Positions 52,732 to 62,193 are shown, numbered from the stretch's first letter. The stretch: DNA of 64,000 nt from Balneolaceae bacterium (GCA_017643365.1 JAEPNO010000004.1:141085-205084); one strand, 5' to 3'. Notes: generated from the letters alone by a model not told the origin. Program-made: numbers and translations.

Positions 52732-54000
52732 CTAATTATCCTCAGCTCGGGTGATTTTTGCACCCACCGGATTAAGTTTATTCTCCAGCGATTCGTAACC
52801 ACGATCCAAGTGGTAAACACGTAGTACTTCGGTAGTATTTTTAGCAATCATGGCTGCCAACACTAAGCTCACGCTGGCACGTAGATCGGTACTCATCACC
52901 GAGGCACCGGTTAAAGGCGTTTTACCTTTGATGTGAACCGTATTCTGATCCACATGCATGTTGGCGCCTAAACGAGTGAGCTCAGGAACGTAACTGAATC
53001 GATCAAAATAAACGCTGTCGGTTACCGATGATTCTCCCTCGGCTTGAGTAAGCATGGTTGCCCATTGGGCTTGTAGATCGGTGGGGAAGCCCGGATAGAT
53101 GTCTGTTTTTACCGAAACCGGTTTTAGTTTCTTAGGCGCTTTAATGTGGATGGTGCTTCCATCAATAGTGACTTCGGTTCCGGTTTGACGAAGTAAATCA
53201 GGGAAATTTCCTAAATGATCAGCATTACAACCGGTAAGAGTAAGTTCAGAATCGGGATGCATGGCACCGGCAATCATATAGGTTCCCAACTCAATTCGAT
53301 CGGGATCGTTGCTGATTTCAACGCCGTTCAATTTCTCTACTTTTCGAATGATGAGGGCAGAGGTGCCGATTCCTTCTATGTTGGCGCCCATTTTTACCAA
53401 GAAGTTGCAAAGCTGAACCACATCCGGTTCTTTAGCAGCATTGTTGATGGTGAATTTTTTGGCTCGAAGTACAGCTGCCAGCAACAGATTTACGGTGGCT
53501 CCAACACTGCTTGGTTTTAAAGTGAAGCTCTCGCCGTTTAATTCTTGATCGGCTTTGGCAATCACGTAACCTTTATCCAAGGTGATTTTAATGCCCATGG
53601 CTTCCATGCCTTTCAAGTGCAAATCCACAGGACGAGGTCCCCAGGCGCAGCCACCCGGTAGCGATACTTTCGCGTAGCCATGCTTTCCAACTAAAGCGCC
53701 TAACATATAAAAAGAAGCACGCATTTTGCGAACCAAATCGTAGGGTGCTTCGAGATATGATACTAAAGTCGGATCGATTTCAACGGTGTTTTCCTGCTCT
53801 TTGAAGTCAACCTTGGCACCAACCACCCGCAACACATTGTTGAAGGTGTAAATATCCTGCAGGCGCGGAATGTTATGAATGGTTACGGGTGAATCGGCCA
53901 GAAGAGCTCCGGCGATTACGGGAAGTGCGGCATTTTTCGAGCCACTAATTGCGATGGTTCCTTTCAGTGGAGTTCCACCTTTTATAATAAATTTATCCAA
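52732..54000 (-). CDS. murA: UDP-N-acetylglucosamine 1-carboxyvinyltransferase
   Basis: A 422-residue MurA, first committed step of peptidoglycan synthesis, adding enolpyruvate from PEP to UDP-GlcNAc. The substrate strings SGSKNAALPVIA (Lys22/Asn23 type), LPGGCAWGPRPVDLHLKG with the fosfomycin-target Cys at 118, and GFPTDLQAQWATM and DLRAS are present. Because the Cys is kept, sensitivity to fosfomycin is expected at the target level. The start lies within the 3' end of the biotin-carrier gene (8-base overlap). Confidence 0.95.
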   Translation of the reverse strand: MDKFIIKGGTPLKGTIAISGSKNAALPVIAGALLADSPVTIHNIPRLQDIYTFNNVLRVVGAKVDFKEQENTVEIDPTLVSYLEAPYDLVRKMRASFYMLGALVGKHGYAKVSLPGGCAWGPRPVDLHLKGMEAMGIKITLDKGYVIAKADQELNGESFTLKPSSVGATVNLLLAAVLRAKKFTINNAAKEPDVVQLCNFLVKMGANIEGIGTSALIIRKVEKLNGVEISNDPDRIELGTYMIAGAMHPDSELTLTGCNADHLGNFPDLLRQTGTEVTIDGSTIHIKAPKKLKPVSVKTDIYPGFPTDLQAQWATMLTQAEGESSVTDSVYFDRFSYVPELTRLGANMHVDQNTVHIKGKTPLTGASVMSTDLRASVSLVLAAMIAKNTTEVLRVYHLDRGYESLENKLNPVGAKITRAEDN

Positions 54001-54499
54001 CAGCTTCTATTTCTAAAATTGGTGTTTTCTTCTCCACCGATTGCCCAACTTCGGCAACTATTTTCACAACGGTTCCATCAACAGGTGATTTTAACTCGTT
54101 TTCCATTTTCATGGCTTCGAGAATGGCTACCGGTTGACCTTTGGTAACTTCATCGCCTTCGGCAACCATAATGTCGAGTATTTTGCCCGGCATTGGGGAA
54201 TCCAGTTTGCCTTCGGATGCCGCAGCCGCCGATTTAAATCCGAGCTTGTCTAACAATAGTTGTTGCTCGTCTTTTACATCAGCCTTATACCAAGAGCCGT
54301 CGATCGAAAATTCTACGGAGGAGTTTTCTACCTTTACATTATCTAAGGTGTACAGTTTTGTTCCCTTTCGTAAATAAAAACGTCCGTTTTGTTTTTCAAA
54401 CTGGAAAGAATTTTCATTGCCACCCACGGAATATTGTCCGTTTTCTCTGTCGATGTCGATTTCCAGCGATTTTTCGCCAAATTCTACTTTAAAATTCAT
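53993..54499 (-). CDS. biotin carboxyl carrier-type protein
   Basis: A 168-residue protein. The C-terminal 75 residues are a biotinyl domain with the lysine in EAMKMENEL and the loop LDSPMPGKILDIMVAEGD; residues about 1-90 are beta-rich (INGQYSVGGNENSFQFEKQ) as in carriers of acyl-CoA/pyruvate carboxylases. It is not the short AccB with a Pro/Ala linker, so it more probably serves a propionyl-/methylcrotonyl- or pyruvate-type carboxylase; its partners are not in the window. It overlaps its neighbours on both sides by 4 and 8 bases. Confidence 0.85.
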   Translation of the reverse strand: MNFKVEFGEKSLEIDIDRENGQYSVGGNENSFQFEKQNGRFYLRKGTKLYTLDNVKVENSSVEFSIDGSWYKADVKDEQQLLLDKLGFKSAAAASEGKLDSPMPGKILDIMVAEGDEVTKGQPVAILEAMKMENELKSPVDGTVVKIVAEVGQSVEKKTPILEIEAVG

Positions 54500-54762
54500 A
54501 CTGATTCTCGCATTTGTTTCAGCCCCGTTTTGGTTGCGCGAAAAGTGAAATCCTGTAAGTTATCAGAATCGTAAAAAGCGGAAGTGTCGTGCTTCACGAT
54601 TTCGGTGTTCACCACTTCAATCAATCGGTAGTTTATCAAGTTGATTAAATCGTCGCGCAATGCACCAGTAGGTAGACCGGTTTCTTCCAAAATCACTTCG
54701 TAAGGCTCTGGAAAAATTAACCTTGCTAACACTAGCTTTTCTGACGGGTATAGTTTTCGCAT
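54496..54762 (-). CDS. small winged-helix-like protein
   Basis: An 88-residue protein with a helix-turn-helix-like order (LYPSEKLVLARLIFPEP; EVILEETGLPTGALRDDLINLINYRLIEVV, quoted in part) that reads like a winged helix in which LPTGALRDDLINLI is the recognition helix. No family name. Coupled by a 4-base overlap to the biotin-carrier gene, and then to murA, forming a three-gene operon. It could be a regulator or a structural adaptor. Confidence 0.55.
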   Translation of the reverse strand: MRKLYPSEKLVLARLIFPEPYEVILEETGLPTGALRDDLINLINYRLIEVVNTEIVKHDTSAFYDSDNLQDFTFRATKTGLKQMRESV

Positions 54763-54799
54763 GGCTTGAAGATAGAGCCTCGGTTAGCCTAAAACAACC

Positions 54800-55297
54800 T
54801 TATTGAATCAGAATGTCGCCGTAAGAAATCAAGCGTTGGTTGCCATCAAAAACCAGCATTCGTTTTAAGCCCTGAGCCTGAGAAAGTGAGCTTCCGAATT
54901 GACGGGTATTGATCAAAAAAGTGATGAGTTCGAAATCATTTTGCAGATCCTGTTGCTGCAGAAATATCCACTGATTGGATTGATTCAGATAACCAACTTC
55001 GATACTGGAACTTGCAGGTGCACCTTTTATATCGATTTCGAGCGTTACGTTGGTGCCAAACTGAACAGGATTTGGGAATATTGGTTGAACACTCGCAAGC
55101 CCAAGATATAATGGTGAAATTCTCCAATCATCGGTGTCGTTTCTAACAATATCCCCTTGAAAGCTGGTCTCGGTATAATTAGCCGGTTCGCTATATGCCT
55201 GCGCTTCAAACTTCGATTGAGCATCATCATTAGTGCAAGAAAATCCCGTACCAAAAAGGGTTACGAGAATTAACAATTTAACAAAAGGTTTGTGCAT
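54800..55297 (-). CDS. predicted lipoprotein, unknown function
   Basis: A 165-residue protein with a lipoprotein signal (ILVTLFGTGFSCTND; Cys at 21). The mature part has an Ig-like strand pattern (ISPLYLGLASVQPIFPNPVQFG, in part; VTLEIDIKGAPASSSIEVGYL), as in secretion-system or surface-adhesion small domains. No catalytic motif. It diverges from the Spx/ArsC-like gene across 81 bases. Confidence 0.6.
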   Translation of the reverse strand: MHKPFVKLLILVTLFGTGFSCTNDDAQSKFEAQAYSEPANYTETSFQGDIVRNDTDDWRISPLYLGLASVQPIFPNPVQFGTNVTLEIDIKGAPASSSIEVGYLNQSNQWIFLQQQDLQNDFELITFLINTRQFGSSLSQAQGLKRMLVFDGNQRLISYGDILIQ

Positions 55298-55338
55298 TTG
55301 AATGCTCTCTCCGGTCTAACTTTTACGTCGGCTTGTTG

Positions 55339-55346
55339 TATCTTTG
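55339..55346 (+). promoter_or_regulatory. candidate promoter -7 element of the Spx/ArsC-like gene
   Basis: TATCTTTG fits the TAnnTTTG box, 32 bases before the start codon at 55379. A T-rich stretch near 55321 could serve as the upstream element, but spacing is not ideal. Confidence 0.4.
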
Positions 55347-55378
55347 AGAAAATACAAAACTATTCATTTATATATCAC

Positions 55379-55747
55379 ATGTTACACGTTATAGGCATTC
55401 CAAATTGTAATAAAATTCGTGATACCAAAAAGTGGTTGAACGAAAGAGAAATAGAGTTCGAATTTATTGATGTGAAAAAAGAGCCACTAACAATGGATGA
55501 ACTCAAGGATTTGGAGTTCAAAGTGGGGCTGGATGTATTGGTAAACAGCCGTGGAACTACCTATCGAAATCTGAAAATCAAAGATATGAATCCCTCGGAC
55601 GAGGAAATGCTTCAGTTACTTTTCGAGAATCAAAGCATGATTAAACGTCCGGTTTTAGTGTTTGAAGAATCTGTGTTGGTTGGTTTTGATGAAGAAGCTT
55701 TTGAAACGTTCATGAAAGAACATGAGCTGATGGAAGACGATCAGTGA
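55379..55747 (+). CDS. Spx/ArsC-family thioredoxin-fold protein
   Basis: A 122-residue protein of the ArsC/Spx/YffB family: GIPNCNKIRDTKKWLNER at the N-terminus, FIDVKKEPLTMDEL, and IKRPVLVFEESVLVGFDEEAF at the end. A single Cys (PNCNK) replaces the CxxC of redox-sensing Spx, as in YffB-like members. The start at 55379 gives the family's usual N-terminus; the frame opens earlier at 55292 without homology there. Its stop shares 4 bases with the next start (GTGA). Confidence 0.82.
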   Translation: MLHVIGIPNCNKIRDTKKWLNEREIEFEFIDVKKEPLTMDELKDLEFKVGLDVLVNSRGTTYRNLKIKDMNPSDEEMLQLLFENQSMIKRPVLVFEESVLVGFDEEAFETFMKEHELMEDDQ

Positions 55748-56550
55748 GATATTTTAGTTCACATTTTTTGATGTTGATTTTGTTGATGTTAACGCTGTCA
55801 ACAAATCATGGTGTAGCTCAAACCAATAGCAGTGTTGCTCCACCATCCATCAACGATCTTTTTGAGTATAAAGAGGTTTTGACCTACGAAGTGAAGTACG
55901 GATTTCTGCGGCTAGGCGAGGTGGAAGTGACCATGATGCCAGATTCGATGTTTCGTGGACAAATGCATAAACACTTGGTTACAAAGATTGTATCGAATCC
56001 AAAAATCCCGTTTATCGGCACCGAAATCGATCACTTTCACAGTTTGTTTTTAGTGAATGATGATGGATTGCCGATTACCTCATATTACTGGAAAGACAAC
56101 ATCGACGAAGAGATTTATAAAGACATCGAGTATGATTTTGATCGCGAAAAAAATTGGGTAACCTACAAAGAAGAAGATCTAACTCGTGATACCCTTGATT
56201 TGGAGGAGCCGGCAACTGCCGGACATGTAATATTTCTTTTTTCGCGCATGTTTGCAGGAACCGATTTCGAAAACTCAATGATTGTATACGTGACCAAGCG
56301 GAAGGGCTACATCCATTTCAATAACAGTACAGAACTTGAAAAACGAAATTACAAACCCTGGGAAGAACCGGTACAAACATATTTAACCACTGGGAACACC
56401 GAAAACATCGACGGACCTTTCGGATTTTCTGGCAAATTCAGAGCATGGTTTTTAAATGATGAACTTCGAATACCGCTCGAGGCCAGAGTTAAAGTTCTGT
56501 TTGGTAATGCGTTGGTTCGATTGATTGATTACAAAAAAGAACGATTATGA
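55744..56550 (+). CDS. DUF3108 family periplasmic protein
   Basis: A 268-residue exported protein. A signal peptide ([19 protein letters not shown]) is followed by the DUF3108 domain: [19 protein letters not shown] near residue 44, then [18 protein letters not shown] and [20 protein letters not shown]. The start is a GTG overlapping the previous stop; an ATG at 55771 is a possible alternative but would shorten the signal sequence. Function unknown for the family; it is followed by dut with a 4-base overlap. Confidence 0.75.
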   Translation: MRYFSSHFLMLILLMLTLSTNHGVAQTNSSVAPPSINDLFEYKEVLTYEVKYGFLRLGEVEVTMMPDSMFRGQMHKHLVTKIVSNPKIPFIGTEIDHFHSLFLVNDDGLPITSYYWKDNIDEEIYKDIEYDFDREKNWVTYKEEDLTRDTLDLEEPATAGHVIFLFSRMFAGTDFENSMIVYVTKRKGYIHFNNSTELEKRNYKPWEEPVQTYLTTGNTENIDGPFGFSGKFRAWFLNDELRIPLEARVKVLFGNALVRLIDYKKERL

Positions 56551-56993
56551 CAGCTGTACGATTTAAAAAATTACCTCATGCGGCAGATTTGGAATTGCCA
56601 TCTTACGAATCAGCTTCGGCAGCCGGGATGGATATTCGGGCAGCTTTGGAATCGCCCATCACCTTAAAACCGGGAGATAGAACACTAATCCCAACTGGAC
56701 TACAAATGGCGCTACCGCATGGTTACGAAGCACAAATCCGTCCAAGAAGTGGCTTAGCGATCCGAAATGGAATCACCATGTTAAACAGCCCGGGAACTAT
56801 CGACGCCGACTACCGTGGTGAAGTAAAAGTGATTGCCATTAATCATGGTCAGCAAGATTTTACGGTAAATCATGGCGATCGCATTGCACAAATGGTAATC
56901 GCACCCGTGGTTCAGCTGTCTATTAACGAGGTTGAAGATCTCGATGAAACTGATCGAGGAGAAGGTGGGTTTGGAAGTACGGGAATCAATTAA
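56547..56993 (+). CDS. dut: deoxyuridine triphosphatase
   Basis: A 148-residue dUTPase, cutting dUTP to dUMP and PPi. All five motifs are visible: AGMDIRAAL (1), [12 protein letters not shown] (2), [17 protein letters not shown] (3), [12 protein letters not shown] (4) and the C-terminal GEGGFGSTG (5) that closes over the active site. Length is typical of the trimeric enzyme. The ATGA overlap with the DUF3108 gene shows one transcript: Spx-like, DUF3108, dut. Confidence 0.95.
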   Translation: MTAVRFKKLPHAADLELPSYESASAAGMDIRAALESPITLKPGDRTLIPTGLQMALPHGYEAQIRPRSGLAIRNGITMLNSPGTIDADYRGEVKVIAINHGQQDFTVNHGDRIAQMVIAPVVQLSINEVEDLDETDRGEGGFGSTGIN

Positions 56994-57074
56994 GAATAAT
57001 TCAATTTAGAATTAAGAATACTTGATTTGCGTCAAGCATCATCCTTCGGTTAGGATCATAATAAATCAATAATA

Positions 57075-58340
57075 TTGCCGAATTCAATTACGCCATACAT
57101 CGATCTTTTAAGGAATAATCAGAATTACAGACGATTGTGGGCGGCTCAGGCTGTATCAAATTTTGGGGATTGGTTTGGATTGCTCGCGTTGTATGCACTC
57201 ATTGCCAAATATTCGGATTCAGAGTTTCTGCTCGGGCTCATAATCGTAGTAAAAATGCTGAGCCTGGCCGCATTTTCTCCTCTTGCAGGATTTATTACCG
57301 ATCGTTTCAACCGCCGACATTTGATGTTGCTTTGTGACGGATTACGTGCCCTGGCAGTACTGGGAATCCTGTTGGTACAGTCGGAATCGATGCTTTGGCT
57401 GGCCTACGTACTCACTTCTTTACAAATGATGGTATCTGCGGTGTTTGAACCGGCTAAAACGTCTTCCATTCCAAACGTAACTTCAAAAGAAGAATTGGTG
57501 AACGCTAATATCATATCAACGGCAACGTGGAGTATCATTTTTACGACTGGGATGGCTTTTGGTGGATTTGCAACCGAATGGCTCGGCATCGAAATGGTGC
57601 TGATTTTGGATGCTCTAACCTATCTGCTTTCGGGATACTTTATCTATCGAGCAGTGATTCCACAGCAAGAGATGTCGGCCGAGGATAAACGCAAAAATCG
57701 CAATCCATGGAACGGCATTGTGGATGGGGCCAAATATCTGGTTGGGAATCCCCACATTCTTCGACCGAGCATCGCCAAAGGGACATCCAGCGCTTTTTTA
57801 GGCGGATTGGTGTATATGTTGATTATTGTGAGCGAAGAAATTTTAATGATGGGAAGTATTGGGCTTGGCTTGCTTTACGCCGCGCGTGGAATGGGAACTG
57901 GAATTGGACCGATTATCGGCCGGCGCTTGGTAACCGAAGAAAGAGATTGGGTGATGCTTATGGGCACCGCCATCGGATTAGCCGGATTGATGTACATGAT
58001 TGTAGGGCTTACCAATGTGATTTGGGTGATGATTTTGTTCGTTCTGCTAGCTCATGCGGCTTCCGGGGCGAACTGGGTTACAAGCACCGTTTTACTTCAA
58101 AAAAGAACCATCGATATATTTCGCGGACGAGTTTTCTCAACCGAATGGTTACTGTTTACCATCATGAATTCCATTTCTGTAATGATTGCCTCGCTCGTGC
58201 TTGAATTCGAACTTGTGAACGTGAAAACGCTCATGCTGATTTACGGAGCAGCCATGGCCGGTGCAGGAATATTCTGGAGTTTTACCATCACCCGAAAAGA
58301 GAAAGTTTATCAACAGGAAGTTGGGGTGGTAATCGAATAG
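57075..58340 (+). CDS. MFS efflux transporter
   Basis: A 421-residue protein with about 12 membrane segments of the major facilitator superfamily, in the EntS/MFS_3 branch. The loop 2-3 motif is present as GFITDRFNRRHLML, and AAQAVSNFGDWFGLLALYALI opens the first helix. The start codon is TTG at 57075, giving MPNSITPYID; the first ATG in frame lies far inside. It is 81 bases behind dut. Substrate unknown. Just after it begins the 1.3 kb repeat block. Confidence 0.82.
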   Translation: MPNSITPYIDLLRNNQNYRRLWAAQAVSNFGDWFGLLALYALIAKYSDSEFLLGLIIVVKMLSLAAFSPLAGFITDRFNRRHLMLLCDGLRALAVLGILLVQSESMLWLAYVLTSLQMMVSAVFEPAKTSSIPNVTSKEELVNANIISTATWSIIFTTGMAFGGFATEWLGIEMVLILDALTYLLSGYFIYRAVIPQQEMSAEDKRKNRNPWNGIVDGAKYLVGNPHILRPSIAKGTSSAFLGGLVYMLIIVSEEILMMGSIGLGLLYAARGMGTGIGPIIGRRLVTEERDWVMLMGTAIGLAGLMYMIVGLTNVIWVMILFVLLAHAASGANWVTSTVLLQKRTIDIFRGRVFSTEWLLFTIMNSISVMIASLVLEFELVNVKTLMLIYGAAMAGAGIFWSFTITRKEKVYQQEVGVVIE

Positions 58341-58662
58341 CTATCTTTGATGGTAAATTGATAATAAATTCACGGCGGGACTAAAGTCCTTTCAACTCGT
58401 AAATGGTGGGGTTCGACAAGCTCACCCACATGCGTGTGTTTTTAGTGATTTTGTGCTTTTGTGGCAAAGCATTGTTTTACTTATTTCGATGCTCTGTGTT
58501 GTTGTGGATTGAGTTAAGAGATAAACCTTTCCCAAGAGAAGGACTTTAGTCCTTGGAAAAACAGATTAGTATGAAGGGCTAAAAGCCCTTCATTTGGTAA
58601 ATGGTGGTAGGATCGAGTAATGTTTTTAAAGATTCTAGAAATTAACTAATAGCATTAGCGGC

Positions 58663-58980
58663 GGGACTGAAGTCCCTTCTTATTTATGATCGTGGCGTTG
58701 TTGTTTGAATTTCCCATATTTCAATGCTCTGCGATGCTGTGGATTGAGTTAATAATAAAAGCTTCTTTACCAAGAGAAGGACTTTAGTCCTTCGCATTGC
58801 ATTTGTAAAGAAAATAGGGATCAAAAAAAGCCCCAATTCGAAGCATCGGAGCAAGTTTTAAACGGTGGGGTTCGACAAGCTCACCCACCTTCGTATATTT
58901 TTGTGATTTTGAGCTTTCGTGGCAAAAACCTGATTTAGAATGAGTTTGGTTAACTGAGAATGCTTTTTACCAAGAGAAGG
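58663..58980. repeat. 318-bp direct repeat, copy 1
   Basis: Begins with GGGACTGAAGTCCC and continues through GATCGTGGCGTTGTTG and a family A hairpin to a second ACCAAGAGAAGG, where it is interrupted by a 60-base loop. It equals 59145-59462 at 482 bases offset, with only scattered base changes. Confidence 0.88.
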
Positions 58981-59144
58981 ATTTTTCCGGTAGGACCAAA
59001 TGGGATTCCTTCGGAAGATACCTTTGGCGGGTCCTTCGAAACATAGGTTGGTATGAAGGGCTAAAGCCCTTCATTTGGTAAAAGTTGTTTATTCGATTTC
59101 AGGGTTGTGATTGTGTTTTTCAGGATTCGAATGGGCGTCATTGC

Positions 59145-59462
59145 GGGACTGAAGTCCCTTCTTATTTATGATCGTGGCGTTGTTGTTTGAATTTCCCATA
59201 TTTCAATGCTCTGCGATGCTGTGGATTGAGTTAATAAAAAAAGCTTCTTTACCAAGAGAAGGACTTTAGTCCTTCGATACACATTTGTAAAGAAAATAGG
59301 GATCAAAAAAACCCCAATTCGAAGCATCAGAGCAAGTTTTAAACGGTGGGGTTCGACAAGCTCACCCACCTTCGTATATTTTTGTGATTTTGAGCTTTCG
59401 TGGCAAAAACCTGATTTAGAATGAGTTTGGTTAACTGAGAATGCTTCTTTACCAAGAGAAGG
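59145..59462. repeat. 318-bp direct repeat, copy 2
   Basis: Second copy of the 58663-58980 segment, same orientation. Its final hairpin (59459-59476) is uninterrupted. A partial third copy follows to about 59600 (GAGCAAGTTTTAAACGG, CTCACCCACCTTCG). Confidence 0.88.
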
Positions 59463-59619
59463 ACTTTAGTCCTTCGAATTATGTATGGAATGAAAGTGTA
59501 GACCCCAAAAAGCCCCAACTCTAAGCACCAGAGCAAGTTTTAAACGGTTGGGTTCTACAAGCTCACCCACCTTCGTAAGTTTTTAGTGATTTTGTGCTTT
59601 CTTGGCTAGAACATAAAAA

Positions 59620-59646
59620 CGGTCAGACGGGTAACCCGTCAGACCG
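59620..59646 (-). terminator. terminator after the S9 peptidase gene
   Basis: CGGTC-A-GACGGGT (59620-59632) faces ACCCGTC-A-GACCG (59634-59646), twelve pairs with one A-A mismatch and almost no loop. On the minus strand it runs into TTTTTATG, 44 bases after the peptidase stop. Confidence 0.85.
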
Positions 59647-59689
59647 ATAGTAATCATCTTTCGGGGTTTAGTGCTTTTGTGGCAATCAA

Positions 59690-62044
59690 TCAGTCCAAAT
59701 CTTCGGGAATATTAAAGTCCACGTTTGTTCGGCGATCGCCCAATAAATGCTCAGCAAAGTAGTACCACATCATTCGCTCGAAATAAGCTCGTGATTCACC
59801 CCGGAAACCATGACGCTGGCTGGGCAACATCATCAAATCGAATCGTTTTCCTTCTTTGATGAGCTCTTCTGCTAAGCGGAGCGTATTTGCTGGATGTACG
59901 TTATTATCTCTGCTACCATGAACTAGTAATAATTTTCCTTGAAGGTTGGCTGCCAACGACGTATTTGTTTCGATAGGGCCATCAAATGTGATTTCCTCGC
60001 GTTCAACTTCCACGCTGTCTTCGCCCATTTCTTTAACCTTTTTAACGGTTTCTTTAACCCCGTTGTGGGTTTCACTCCACCAGCGGTTGTACACGTTATT
60101 ATCGTGGTTACCGGCCGAGGAAACTGCCACATCGTAAAAGTCGGGATGGGTGAGGAGTGCGGCTGTACTCATAAATCCACCGCCGGAATGACCGTAAATC
60201 CCCACATTTTCGCCATCAATAAAGTCGTGACTGCCTACGAGTTGCTCGATTCCATATCGGTTATCAGCGAGCGGATAATCCCGTAAATCGCCATAACCAT
60301 AAGTGTGGTAATAGCGATTTCGAAGTGGAGTTCCACCTCGATTTCCGAATGCAACCACCACAAAGCCAACTTGAGCTAAGGTTTGATGTCGGGACGGACC
60401 AAAGCGAATAGGATAAGGCTCAACCTGTGGACCCGGATATACATATGAAATAACCGGATAATTTTTGGTGGAATCGAAATCGAATGGTTTCCACATCACA
60501 CCATATATATCAGTCACACCATCGGCGGCTTTTACTTTAAACTTTTCGGGATATTTCCAGCCCAATTCGGTAGCACGGTCGATGCTCACTTCTTGTAAAT
60601 CGATGATCACTTTGCCCGATCCATCACGCACTACCGCTTTGGTTGGCATATCAATGCGCGACATATTATCCACAAAATAATTGCCTTCAGGCGAAGCGAA
60701 AATACGGTGATTGGCATACTCGGGAGTAAGATGCGTCATTCTGCTTCCATCAAACTTAACCGAATACAAATGTTGATAATAAGGCTCGTTTCCCGGTTCA
60801 CGTCCGTAAGCCTCAAAAAAGATGGTCTGAGCAGCAGTATCAATTTTCATGATGTTGCCGGTTACGAAATTACCGGACGTAATCTGGTTTTTTAGATTTC
60901 CTTCTGCATCGTATCGGTACAGATGTCCCCAGCCCGAGCGCTCGCTCCACCACAGATATTCATCGCCGTTGTTAATTACATCGGCATCCTGAAAGCGCCA
61001 GTTCCAATAAGGCTCTGATCGTTCTGAAATAATCACTTCAACTTCACCGGTTTCGGTATTTCCTTTGAGTAACTCGAACTCGCTGGCTGCACGGTTTAGT
61101 CGCTCAATGTAAATCACATCCGATGATCTGCCGTTTAAATCGCCGGTGGCTACATCCGAAAAATCTACCGAAAGATTCTGATCTTCCCACTTATCCGTAT
61201 CCATAATTACGCGCGATTTTGATTCCACATCAAACACTTCCACATAATCGATGCCAATTTCTTCATCGCCGGGCATGGCGTATTTATAAGTCTCTAAGCT
61301 TGGGCGTTTCCCTAAATTATTGATCACCCACAGCTCTTCCACTTTTCGATTATCGGTACGTTGTACATAAAACTTCTTTTCATCATCGAACCATCGCACA
61401 CGAGCTCTCATCTTCTCATCTGAAGTGGTATCACCTTGATTCCATTGATAGCTGAACCAGCGCTCTCCATCGGTAGTTAATTGATGCTCGGTAGTGTCGG
61501 AGGTGTCGCCACTCATCAAATAAAGATTATGCTCTTTTGCGAACACAACCCAGGTGCTGTCGGGCGACCAATTTTGCCAAGGCTCTCGTTTATCCGGTTC
61601 TAGGCTGTCGCCTTTTACCAAATTGTTCGTTCGGATCGACCATTCGAACTCGATGCTATCCACATGAAAGGTGAACAAGTTTTTGTCATCATCGAAATCG
61701 AAGCCCTTTAAATCCAGATCGGTGGCATTAAACGGACGCTTGAATTCTTCGCTCAACAACCCGGCTAGTTCTTCCCGATCAAATAATTCGCGTTGATTTC
61801 TTTCTTCGATATCCACGTAAAACCAATTTTTACCTCGCGCATCTTCCCATTGGTACCAAAAGTCGTCGGAGTCATCAATCCAGTTCGGGAATACATCGGT
61901 TGAACCGATGAGTTTCTCCATTTTTTGAGTGGTAAAGCGTTCGGCAAGTTCGAAGTTTGCTTGCTGAGCCGACAATGCAGAGGGTGCTAAGAATAAGATG
62001 CCCAAACACATAGTTATAAATGATAAGCGGGAAGAAAAGCGCAT
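59690..62044 (-). CDS. S9 family prolyl oligopeptidase/dipeptidyl peptidase-like
   Basis: A 784-residue exported serine peptidase, second of the window. Signal peptide at residues 1-26 (MCLGILFLAPSALSAQ). A beta-propeller with a DPP IV N-terminal pattern (PWQNWSPDSTWVVFAKEHNL, in part) is followed by the hydrolase domain: nucleophile IYGHSGGGFMS, Asp in HGSRDNNVHP, His in SQRHGFRGE. The GHSGGG box differs from the GWSYGG of true DPP IV, and no DWVYEEE motif is seen, so substrate specificity is probably different. The start at 62044 (MRFSSRLSF) is chosen over 62083 to expose the signal peptide. Confidence 0.88.
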   Translation of the reverse strand: MRFSSRLSFITMCLGILFLAPSALSAQQANFELAERFTTQKMEKLIGSTDVFPNWIDDSDDFWYQWEDARGKNWFYVDIEERNQRELFDREELAGLLSEEFKRPFNATDLDLKGFDFDDDKNLFTFHVDSIEFEWSIRTNNLVKGDSLEPDKREPWQNWSPDSTWVVFAKEHNLYLMSGDTSDTTEHQLTTDGERWFSYQWNQGDTTSDEKMRARVRWFDDEKKFYVQRTDNRKVEELWVINNLGKRPSLETYKYAMPGDEEIGIDYVEVFDVESKSRVIMDTDKWEDQNLSVDFSDVATGDLNGRSSDVIYIERLNRAASEFELLKGNTETGEVEVIISERSEPYWNWRFQDADVINNGDEYLWWSERSGWGHLYRYDAEGNLKNQITSGNFVTGNIMKIDTAAQTIFFEAYGREPGNEPYYQHLYSVKFDGSRMTHLTPEYANHRIFASPEGNYFVDNMSRIDMPTKAVVRDGSGKVIIDLQEVSIDRATELGWKYPEKFKVKAADGVTDIYGVMWKPFDFDSTKNYPVISYVYPGPQVEPYPIRFGPSRHQTLAQVGFVVVAFGNRGGTPLRNRYYHTYGYGDLRDYPLADNRYGIEQLVGSHDFIDGENVGIYGHSGGGFMSTAALLTHPDFYDVAVSSAGNHDNNVYNRWWSETHNGVKETVKKVKEMGEDSVEVEREEITFDGPIETNTSLAANLQGKLLLVHGSRDNNVHPANTLRLAEELIKEGKRFDLMMLPSQRHGFRGESRAYFERMMWYYFAEHLLGDRRTNVDFNIPEDLD

Positions 62045-62155
62045 GGTAATAAGGTTTGTTTTAAAAGCTTGGAGAGGTAACAAAAATCAAATGTAAGGAA
62101 TTGCAATTTCTGAAAAGGAATGTTCGATTTTTCAAAGGAAATCAGCGGTTTTTTG

Positions 62156-62163
62156 TATATTTG
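62156..62163 (+). promoter_or_regulatory. candidate promoter -7 element of the ccm operon
   Basis: TATATTTG, a full match to TAnnTTTG, lies 30 bases ahead of the ccmC start. TTTTTC near 62128 could be the -33 element. Confidence 0.5.
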
Positions 62164-62193
62164 AGGCTGTGATTAATTCAACCATTTTTTGAT

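Larger units (their letters stand above)
58341..59610. repeat. 1.3 kb repeat block related to the tnpA-flanking hairpins
   Basis: No gene is called here. Family A hairpins: 58538-58554, 58573-58591 (GAAGGGCTaaaAGCCCTTC with ATTTGGTAAA), 58778-58795, 58976-59037 (split), 59054-59071, 59258-59275 and 59459-59476, several preceded by TTTACCAAGAG. A second class is GGGACT-AGTCCC stems at 58377-58390, 58663-58676 and 59145-59158. A third is the stem GGTGGG...CCCACC around TTCGACAAGCT at 58405-58429, 58864-58889, 59345-59370 and 59546-59571. Confidence 0.85.

Noticed and set aside
57707-58204. 165-residue frame inside the MFS gene
   Set aside because: Same strand, different frame from a clear transporter; charged, low-complexity translation typical of a shadow frame.
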